DNA of 64,000 bases from NCBI RefSeq assembly GCF_006439015.1, contig NZ_RCZG01000009.1, forward strand, positions 147,234 through 211,233. The letters run 5' to 3'. This DNA is from Mycolicibacterium hodleri. Lineage in GTDB: Bacteria; Actinomycetota; Actinomycetes; Mycobacteriales; Mycobacteriaceae. A program made the position numbers and the translations under genes. Positions 45,401 to 53,800 of the stretch are shown here, in pieces; positions within the stretch are counted from its first letter, which is position 1, and each line of letters starts with the position of its first letter. The notes beneath the pieces are model-generated. The model was not told where the DNA came from, did not search any database, and saw only the letters and a program-made list of their open reading frames with translations.

Positions 45401-46389
45401 GCCGGCACGTCCAGTTCGACGGGGCGAGTGGACGTCTCCTCTTCGGCGGCGGTGAGTACCAGGAACACCTCATCGAGCGAAGGCCGGCGCAGAGCGATGT
45501 CCAGCAACTCGATGTTCGCGGCACTCAGACGCTGCAGTGCCTGGACCAAGGTGTTGGGACCGTCCGGTGCAGGCATTGCAATTCGGTCGGACGCGTCCGT
45601 GAGCGCCGCGCGGTGCGTCTCGGGCAGCAACGGGCCCAGCGCCGTGGCCATGGCGGGGATGTCGTCGACGTGGTTCGGAACGATCTCGCAGTAGGTGCCG
45701 CCGGTCCGCTCCTTCAATTCGTTCGCGGTGCCCTCGGCGATGACCGTTCCATGATTGATCACGACTATGCGGTCACTGAGTAGGTCGGCCTCCTCGAGGT
45801 ACTGCGTCGTCAGCAGCGTCGCGATCCCCTGCTCCTTGAAGTTGGTGACGAGCTCCCAGATCGCCTGCCGGCTTCGCGGATCGAGTCCTGTCGTCGGTTC
45901 GTCCAGGAACACCACCTCCGGGCGAACTACCAGCCCGCAGGCGATGTCGATGCGCCGCCGCATGCCGCCCGAGTAGGTACCGACCGCTCGGTCGCCGGCA
46001 TCGACCAGATCGAACTGCTCCAAGAGCTCCTTCGCCCGCGCACGTGCCTCCGGCTTCTTCAAGCCCTGCAGGCGACCGAACATGACCAGGTTCTCGCGGC
46101 CGGTGAGCAGGTCGTCGAGTGCTACGTGCTGCCCGGTGAGCATGATCGACCGCCGCACCGCGGCAGGGTCACCAACCACGTCGTGGCCCGCGATGAGCGC
46201 CTGGCCCCGATCCGGACGCGTAAGTGTCGAGAGGATGTCCACCGTCGTGGTCTTGCCAGCACCGTTGGGTCCCAACAGGGCGAGCACCTCACCGCGCCCG
46301 ACGTCGAAGCTGATGTCGCGGATGGCGACGACGTCGCCGAAGGACTTTCCGATGCCGGCAACGACCACCGCTTTGTCAGTTCTGGACAC
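45397..46389 (-). CDS. drrA: ABC transporter ATPase DrrA
   Basis: The protein has 330 aa. Walker A is LLGPNGAGKTTTVD (about 39-50), the signature motif is TYSGGMRRRIDIACGL, Walker B is PEVVFLDEPTTGLDPRS, and the H-loop is TLLTTQYLEEADLLSDR. The C-terminal 90 residues form the DrrA-specific extension (ERTGGTYCEIVPNHVDD to RRPSLDEVFLVL). It drives the DrrB/DrrC exporter. It starts 9 bp after the ppsE stop, so it is part of the pps operon. Confidence 0.94.
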   Translation of the reverse strand: MSRTDKAVVVAGIGKSFGDVVAIRDISFDVGRGEVLALLGPNGAGKTTTVDILSTLTRPDRGQALIAGHDVVGDPAAVRRSIMLTGQHVALDDLLTGRENLVMFGRLQGLKKPEARARAKELLEQFDLVDAGDRAVGTYSGGMRRRIDIACGLVVRPEVVFLDEPTTGLDPRSRQAIWELVTNFKEQGIATLLTTQYLEEADLLSDRIVVINHGTVIAEGTANELKERTGGTYCEIVPNHVDDIPAMATALGPLLPETHRAALTDASDRIAMPAPDGPNTLVQALQRLSAANIELLDIALRRPSLDEVFLVLTAAEEETSTRPVELDVPA

Positions 46390-46398
46390 ACGCGCCTC

Positions 46399-49300
46399 CT
46401 AGGTGTCGGTCGACGACAAGTCCACCAGCGCCAGTTCGTCGTCCGCAGAGTCGATTTCGTCCTCCGACAATGCCTCCCGGATCAGTTCCACCAGCGACGT
46501 CGAGAACTTCTGGGCGAGCGATTCCACGTCCGTGGGACCGAGGCGCCTGGTGTCGCGCCACCAATCCAGGTGCAGGACACCGGCGGAGCGGTACACCCGC
46601 AACTCGATGGCATGACCGAGCCCTGGCACGGCGTCGCGCACCGGCATCGCCGTGTCCGAGTCGAACTGAACCGGCGCGTCATTGGTAGGAACGGCCGGCA
46701 GTTCCGGGATCGCTCCCATCTGTGAGAGCAGGATGTCGGCCGGACGGGTAGCACCGAGAAGTCGGGCCGTCGGTGCGTACACGTAGCGCAGCAGGCCGTA
46801 GCCAATGCCGTAGTGCGGGACGGCCTTCAGAGTGGCGCGGACGTCGTCGAGGAGCTCCCTGGCACTCGCGTCCCGGTCGGAGGCACAGGGCACGACGACG
46901 GGATACACGGTGGTGAACCACCCGACCGTACGTCGCATGTCGACGTCGGGTTTGAGCACCGACCGGCCCTGTCCACCGAGATCGACGGCTACGGCGCCAT
47001 CACCGACCGTCTGCGCCACTGCGCGACCGAGCGCCGCGAGCAGAACGTCGTCGAGCGGAAGGGACAGCCGTCGCCGGGCGTCGTCGATCTCCCCGGTCTC
47101 GGCAATGGTGAGCACGGTCGACAGCCGCGCGTAATCGTCGGCACCGGGCTGTTCGGACGCGATCGGTCCGGCCACGCTCAGTGTGGGCCTCGAGGCCGTC
47201 GCCAGCCAGTAGTCGCGGCTCTCCAAGACGGCTGGATGCGTGGCGAGCGCGGCGCACCGCTGCGACCACTCCCGCCACGAGGTGGTGACCGGCGCAAGCG
47301 CGACCTCCTCCCCCGCCAGTCGCTGATTGAACGCGGTGAAGATGTCGGTGAGCAGAATGTCGCGCGACGTGTCGTCACCGGCGAGCGCGTGCACGCTCAT
47401 GGCCAGATACGACGGTCCACCCGCCATCCCACGGATGAACGTCGCATTTAGTGGAGAATTCAACAGGGTGTGCTCGCGGATCTGCTCGGCGAGAATGGCC
47501 GACACGGCCTCCCGCTCCTGCGGGCTTCCCGGTGCCACCCCCTCGGCAAGCGATCGGGTGGCCAGCTCCGTGAATTCTGCCGGCTCCATGATGCGCTGAT
47601 CCCAGGCCCCTGCCCGCTCGACGAACCGGAGCCTCAGCGCGTCGTGAAGGTTCGTGACGGCGGTGAGCACCGCTGACACGTCGTCGGCGTCGACGTCGGT
47701 TCGCAGTTGCAGGATCACGGGGATCCGCCAACGCCCGACATCGTGAATCCCGTGTTCCAGGAAGACGGCCACGTTGGGCGGCACGGGTGGGTCGACGTCG
47801 TCGTTCAGCGCTTGGCGAGCCAGCCCGCCTTCCGCATAGCGCGCAAGCAGGACCTTGGCCAGCGCGGTCACGCTCTGGTTTTCGTAGAGATCCTGCGGGG
47901 TGAGATCGAGTCCTTCGTTCGAGGCCGTCATGGCCACCGAGATCGCGATCAGCGAGTCGCCGCCGAGCTCGAAGAAGTTCGCGTTGCGGTCGATCGTCGC
48001 GATGCCGAGACACTGTGCCCAGATGCGCTGCAGCGTCGCTTCCATCTGTGACTTACCGCTGGTCGCGGCGGGAGCGGTGCCCCCGGAGGGGCTGGCCGCA
48101 ACGCTTACACCGTTCGTCGCCGCGGTACCTGCCACCCAGGCGGCGGCGGGGTTGTATTCGACCCAGTGCCGCTGACGTTCGAACGGATACCCCGGCAGCG
48201 ACACCAGTTTCGGCCTGGCACCCGAGAGTGGCGTCCAGTCCACCTCGACGTCAGCCGCCCAGAACTGGCCGAGCCCGAGCAGGAACGCGTCATGGTCGCT
48301 ACGGTTTTGAGCCTGATGGCGCATGAGCCGGACGGCGCGGTGCCCGGCTGCCCACTTCGGGTGACGCGATGCCGAAGCGGTGAGAGTGCCCGACGGTCCG
48401 ACCTCGACCAGCACCCGGGTCGGGTCGCTGAGCAACACGTCGAGCTCGTCGGAGAACCGCACCGTGGCCCGAATCTGGCGGGCCCAGGTCGATGGGTTGG
48501 TCGCCTCGCTTGCGGACATCCAGGTGCCGGTGACGTTCGAGAGCAGCGGTAGCTTCGGCTCGCGAAGCGTGAGACGGGACAGGAAGGCGGCGAACTCGGG
48601 GATGACCGGATCCATCAACCGCGAGTGGAACGCGTGCGAGGTGCGGACCCGCCGCGCCACGATGCCGGCCTCGGCCAGACGTGCCTGGAAGGCTCGGATG
48701 CCTTCCTCGGAGCCCGCTACCACGCAGCTACCTGGATCGTTGACCGCAGCGAGGTCGACGTCCGAGGAGAGGTACTGGGCGATCGCGCCCGGACCCAGGG
48801 CGACCGCCACCATCACCCCGCGCGCCGAGGCGTGCATGAGGCGCGCGCGCATCGACACCGCCTGCACGGCGGTCGGCAGGTCGAACACACCCGCGATCGT
48901 CGCCGCGACGTACTCGCCGATGCTGTGCCCGGCCAGGGCGGCGGGGTGGATCCCGTAGGACTCGACCAGCTTGGCGAGGGCGTACTCCACCGTGAACAGC
49001 GCGGGCTGAGCCCGATCCGTGCGTTCGAGGTTTCGTGAGGTGCCCTCGAACACCTCGGTGCGTAGGTCGAAGCCCATCTCGGCACTGAACGCCTCAGCGC
49101 AGGCGTCGAAGTGCTCGCGGAAGACGGGCTCGCTCTCGTGCAGGCCACGTGCCATCCCGACGTGCTGTGCCCCCTGGCCGGGAAAGAGGAAGACGACCCG
49201 GTCCGCCTGGGCCCCTGGATTCTCGACTGCTTCGCCGATGAAGGTGTTGTCGTGCTCCGCTGATCGGAGCACCGCGGTGGCATGCTCCTGATCGTTGACC

Positions 49301-50820
49301 ACGCCGGCCATCCGGACGCGTTCCTTCTTGCGCCGCGTGAGGGTGTACGCAGCGTCCGGCAGCATGACCTCGTCGGTGTCGGACAGTTCGGCTGCCAATG
49401 CCGTGCGGGACGTCTGCAGTGCGTCCGCGGTGCGCGCGGACAGCAGGAGAACCTGCGGCCCAACCGGAACCTCGGCCACCGGCACCGCCGGCGCTTCCTC
49501 GAGAACGATGTGCGCGTTGGTGCCGCCCACTCCGAAGGAGCTGACGCCGGCGCGCCGAACCCCATCCCACTCCCACGGCCCGTCCTCGCTGCGCACCCGG
49601 AAGGGCCCGCGGTCGAGGTGCAGCTCCGGGTTGGGGCTGGTGTAGTTCAGCGTTGCCGGAATCGCCCGATGCTTCAGGCAGAGGATCGTCTTGATGAGCC
49701 CGGCGATCCCTGCCGCCGTCTCCAGATGCCCGATGTTCGATTTGACCGAACCGACATAGCAAGGGCCAGAGCGCGTTTCGACGGAGATGTCGAACGCCTG
49801 GCGCAGTCCCTCGATCTCGATCGGATCTCCGAGGGGCGTGCCGGTCCCGTGCGTTTCGACGTAGCTCACCGTCGAGGCGTCGACGTCGGCGACCGCGTGG
49901 GCTTCGGCGATGACCTCGGCCTGACCGGCGGCGTTCGGCGCCGCGTAGTTCATCTTGGTGGCGCCGTCGTTGTTGAGCGCGGACCCTCTGATCACGGCGT
50001 GGATCCGATCGCCGTCGTCGATGGCGTCCTGAAGCGGCTTGAGGAGCACGACGCCCACTCCGCTGCCGAAGATGGTGCCATCGGACCTCACGTCGAATGG
50101 CCGGCAGTGCCCGGTCGGCGAGACCATCGAGCCCGCCTCGTAGAAGTACCCCACGTTGTGCGGTACCCGCAGGGACGACCCACCGGCCAGGGCCATCTCG
50201 CACTCCCCGTTGAGAATGCTCTGGCAGGCCAGGTGAACGGCGACCAGCGACGACGAGCATGCCGTCTGCACGGCGAGCGCCGGACCACGAAGATTGAACT
50301 GGTGCGCGACGCGGGTCGCCAGGTGGTCCTTGTCGTTCTGCAGCGACAGGTTGACCATGTCGAAGCTGGCGCCCTGCCCGATGACCATCTTCGGGTCGTA
50401 CAGCGAGAAGAGGTTGTGCAGCAGATATCCGCTGGTGGAGCTTGTTCCGAAGACCCCGACGGACGCCTCGATCTCGGCCGGGTCGTAACCCGCGTCCTCG
50501 ATGGCGTGAAACGCGGACTGCAGGAACAGCCGGTGCTGCGGATCCATGGTCCTGGCGGCTTGCGGGGTGAAGCCGAAGAAGTCGGCGTCGAACTCCTCGA
50601 TTCCCGGGACCAGCGCCGCACGCCGCACGTAGGACCGGTTGGCCAGCGCCTTCTCGCCGACACCGGCACTGATGAGCTCGTCCTCGGACAGGTCGACGAT
50701 CGATTCCTCGCCGCGCCGCAGGTTCCGCCAGAACGTGGCCACGGAGTCGGCGCCCGGGAACCGGCCCGCCATCCCGATGACCGCGATCGCACTGGGCGGC
50801 AGGTCGATACTGCTGGTCAC
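46399..50820 (-). CDS. ppsE: Phthiocerol-type polyketide synthase PpsE (KS-AT-ACP-condensation)
   Basis: The protein has 1473 aa against 1488 in M. tuberculosis. Order: KS (catalytic Cys188 in QTACSSSL, then VETHGTGTPLGDP and KSNIGHLETAAG), AT (GHSIGEYVAA at about 633; specificity motif HAFH, the malonyl type), ACP (FFELGGDSLIAISVA at about 953), and a C-terminal condensation domain (about 1005-1440) with no reductive domains. The last extension unit is thus left as a ketone, as known for PpsE before ketoreduction by other enzymes. The condensation domain lacks the standard HHxxxDG: SVHALAGDD stands at about 1143. Start is a GTG at 50820 overlapping the ppsD stop (GTGA); longer upstream frames are spurious. 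Confidence 0.92.
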   Translation of the reverse strand: MTSSIDLPPSAIAVIGMAGRFPGADSVATFWRNLRRGEESIVDLSEDELISAGVGEKALANRSYVRRAALVPGIEEFDADFFGFTPQAARTMDPQHRLFLQSAFHAIEDAGYDPAEIEASVGVFGTSSTSGYLLHNLFSLYDPKMVIGQGASFDMVNLSLQNDKDHLATRVAHQFNLRGPALAVQTACSSSLVAVHLACQSILNGECEMALAGGSSLRVPHNVGYFYEAGSMVSPTGHCRPFDVRSDGTIFGSGVGVVLLKPLQDAIDDGDRIHAVIRGSALNNDGATKMNYAAPNAAGQAEVIAEAHAVADVDASTVSYVETHGTGTPLGDPIEIEGLRQAFDISVETRSGPCYVGSVKSNIGHLETAAGIAGLIKTILCLKHRAIPATLNYTSPNPELHLDRGPFRVRSEDGPWEWDGVRRAGVSSFGVGGTNAHIVLEEAPAVPVAEVPVGPQVLLLSARTADALQTSRTALAAELSDTDEVMLPDAAYTLTRRKKERVRMAGVVNDQEHATAVLRSAEHDNTFIGEAVENPGAQADRVVFLFPGQGAQHVGMARGLHESEPVFREHFDACAEAFSAEMGFDLRTEVFEGTSRNLERTDRAQPALFTVEYALAKLVESYGIHPAALAGHSIGEYVAATIAGVFDLPTAVQAVSMRARLMHASARGVMVAVALGPGAIAQYLSSDVDLAAVNDPGSCVVAGSEEGIRAFQARLAEAGIVARRVRTSHAFHSRLMDPVIPEFAAFLSRLTLREPKLPLLSNVTGTWMSASEATNPSTWARQIRATVRFSDELDVLLSDPTRVLVEVGPSGTLTASASRHPKWAAGHRAVRLMRHQAQNRSDHDAFLLGLGQFWAADVEVDWTPLSGARPKLVSLPGYPFERQRHWVEYNPAAAWVAGTAATNGVSVAASPSGGTAPAATSGKSQMEATLQRIWAQCLGIATIDRNANFFELGGDSLIAISVAMTASNEGLDLTPQDLYENQSVTALAKVLLARYAEGGLARQALNDDVDPPVPPNVAVFLEHGIHDVGRWRIPVILQLRTDVDADDVSAVLTAVTNLHDALRLRFVERAGAWDQRIMEPAEFTELATRSLAEGVAPGSPQEREAVSAILAEQIREHTLLNSPLNATFIRGMAGGPSYLAMSVHALAGDDTSRDILLTDIFTAFNQRLAGEEVALAPVTTSWREWSQRCAALATHPAVLESRDYWLATASRPTLSVAGPIASEQPGADDYARLSTVLTIAETGEIDDARRRLSLPLDDVLLAALGRAVAQTVGDGAVAVDLGGQGRSVLKPDVDMRRTVGWFTTVYPVVVPCASDRDASARELLDDVRATLKAVPHYGIGYGLLRYVYAPTARLLGATRPADILLSQMGAIPELPAVPTNDAPVQFDSDTAMPVRDAVPGLGHAIELRVYRSAGVLHLDWWRDTRRLGPTDVESLAQKFSTSLVELIREALSEDEIDSADDELALVDLSSTDT

Positions 50821-53800
50821 TGTCGTTGTCCTGCCTTTCGCCGCGTCGCGGCACGTTGCCGCGCTGCAGCACGTTGCTGTGCACGATCGCGAACCGCGTT
50901 CGGGCGGTCTCCCGGATCCTGCTCGACGAGGCCGAGTTGCCGGATCAGATCCACCGCCAGGTCCGCCAGTGAGGCGCCCTGAAGGATCAACGCTACCGGC
51001 GGCTCGACGCCAAAGTCCCCGCGCACGGTATTGCGCATGCGTACCGCCATCAACGAGTCCATGCCGAGCTCGGTCAACGCCTGGTCCATCTCGATCGCGC
51101 TGGTGCCGGAATAGCCCATGATGGCCGAGATCCGCTTGCGCAAGCGGGCGGTGATGACCCGGTGGGCCTCCTCTGGATCGAGTTCGCGGAGGGCGTCCGG
51201 CCCGCCCCAGTCGTCGTCGGCGTCCAGCGCCTGCAGTTCTTCGACCAGATTGGTGAAGTATCCGAGCTGGCGGATCTCGGGGAACGCGTCCGCAGCGCGA
51301 TCGAGTCGCAGCCGAGCGACGCCCACCCGCGTGAACCCTCCGGCGAGGACACCCTCGAGCGCCTCGATGCCTTCGGCGGGAGTGATGGGATCGAGGGCGC
51401 TGAACGTCATCTCGCGGGCGAGCCCCACGTCGGACCACTGACCCCAGTGAATGGAGGTGGCGGGCAGACCCGCCGCCCTTCGCCACTCGACGAGACCGTC
51501 GAGCCAGGCATTCGCACACGCGTAGGCGGCCTGGCCGGGCGAACCCAGTAGGGATACCACCGAGGAGAAGCCCACCCACCAATCGAGCTCGTGGCTCGTG
51601 GTGGCCTGATGCAGGCGCACTGCGCCCGCCGCCTTCGGTGCCCAGATTCGATCCAGGCTCTCCCTGGTCAGGCCGGCCACGAGCTCGTCGTCGAGCACGG
51701 CGGCGGAGTGCAGGATTCCGCCCAGCGAACGGCCGGTGGCCTCCGCTGCCGTCACCAGCTTCTCGGCCACCCCGGCTTCGGCGACATCGCCCAGGACGGT
51801 GACGATCTCGGTGCCGGTGCCCAGCTGAGTCAGATGGGCTTGCAGCTCCTCCGACGGGCCAGTCCGACCGTTGAGGACGACGCGTCCAGCACCGCTTTCG
51901 ACCAGCCAGTTCACCACCTTGAGGCCGACGCCGCCGAGGCCGCCGGTCACGATGTACGAGGCGTCCTGGCGGACGACGGGCTCGCGACGGTGGGCGGGCA
52001 GCGTGGCCCGGGTGAGGCGTTCGACGAGTCTGCGTCCGCCGCGCCAGGCGACCACGTCGTCGTTGCCCGTCGCTTCCGATTCCGCGGTGAACACCGCCAC
52101 CGCATCACCAGCCGAGTCGAGATCGAGCAGGGTCGCCCGCAACTCGGGATGTTCGTAGGCGAGCACCCGGACGAGACCCCGGAGGGTTCCCGTCCCCGGA
52201 TTGCCCGAGCCCGTCGCGTCCGAGCCGGACACGACGAGTCCGTCACGGCTCACCAGCCACAACCGTGGGGCCTTACCGTGCCAACCGCCGGAGATCGCGC
52301 GCACCGTACTCGCGACCGACCAGATGAGATCGCGTGCGTGGGCTTGCTCGCCGTCGGCATCGCTGCCGTCGAACGCCCGGGCTCCGATGAAGACGATCAC
52401 CCCTGCCGGGGGCAGTTCGGGATCCGCCGTAGCACTGGCGAAGGCCTCGAGCACGGCCGACTCGTCCTTGAGTTCTGCGGTGATCACCCTGCGACTCGAT
52501 GAGCTGAACCTCGCCGTGAAGTCCGCTGCAGTCGCCTCCGCGTCGTCGTCGATCAAGACCAGGAAGCTTCCGCTGACGGAATCGCCCGACGGGGTCTCCG
52601 TTTCGAGCCACGTCGTGTCGAAGAGCTTCTGCGACAACGGCAATGGGACCGTCCGCCGTTGAATGCGGCGCAGGTTCACACCGGCCACCTGTGCGGTGAC
52701 CCGGCCCGCATCGTCCATCAGGGTGACCCGCCCGAGGGTGTCGCCACTGGTGTCGTCGACGCTGATGATCTCTGCGCGGCACCGCGCGCGCCTGCCGACG
52801 TCGCCGAACACCCGGATGGATTCCATCCCCACCGGCAGATACGTGACTTCACCTGCATCGGAATAGGATTCGCCGGGCATCGCCGCAGCGAGACCCTGCA
52901 GGGCAGCGTCCAACATCACGGGGTGAAGCAGGATGCCGCGGTGCGGTGTCGCCTCGTCGGCCAGCACGATCTCGGTCTCGGACCATCCCGACGTTCGGAC
53001 GATCCGGGTCAGAGGCGCGAACGCGTGCCCATGGTGCGCGCCGGTCTTGCGGAGCTCGGCGTAGAAGTCAGCAGGCGAGACCGGCGTCCCACCTTCCCCG
53101 CCGGTGGTGGGGAGCGTCGGGCCATCGGCCTTGCCGGCTGCCACCGTGGCGACGGCATGCCGAGTCCAGCTGCCACCGTCGGAGTGGGAGTAGATTTCGA
53201 TGCGATTGGTGCCCACCGCATCTCGGACGAGCTGAGTGGTCACCCTGGTCTGTTTGTCCAGGGCCAGCATCTGCTCGACGTCGAGCCGAACGACCTCGAC
53301 CTCCTGGACCGGCAGGCCCAGCGCCTCGCAACCCGCGGCCAGGGCCATCTCCGCGAACCCTGCGCCAGGCATGACCGGCTGGCCATGCACCTTGTGGTCA
53401 TCGAGCCAGGGATTCGGCTCGGTCCCGACGTCGGCCTGCCAGACGTGCCCGGTGCCCGAGGGCAGCTCCAAGTGCAGGCCCAGCAGCGGGTGGGAACCGG
53501 TGAACTGTTGCCCCGTCGAGCGGTCCGCCATCCAATAGCTGGTGTGCAGCCACGGAGTGGGTGGAACGTCGGCGAGGCCAACTCCGGCGACCTGGCCGTC
53601 GGAATCCGCCGTCCGGTACGCCGGCGGCCGGACCGCGGCGAGTTGGGTGTGGAAGCTCAGGGTTTCCGGGTTGTCCCGGTTGACGGTAGCTCCCACGTGG
53701 ACGTTCTTGCTCGGTGCGGCCGCGGCCAGGGTGTCGGTGATCGCGTGCGTGAGCAGCGGGTGCGGGCTGATCTCGACGAAGTTGCTGTGCTCCGCGGCGG

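Noticed and set aside
50821..51582. 254-codon extension in front of ppsE
   Set aside because: It lies antiparallel to no gene but inside ppsD in another frame. The GTG at 50820 couples to the ppsD stop and gives the family length.
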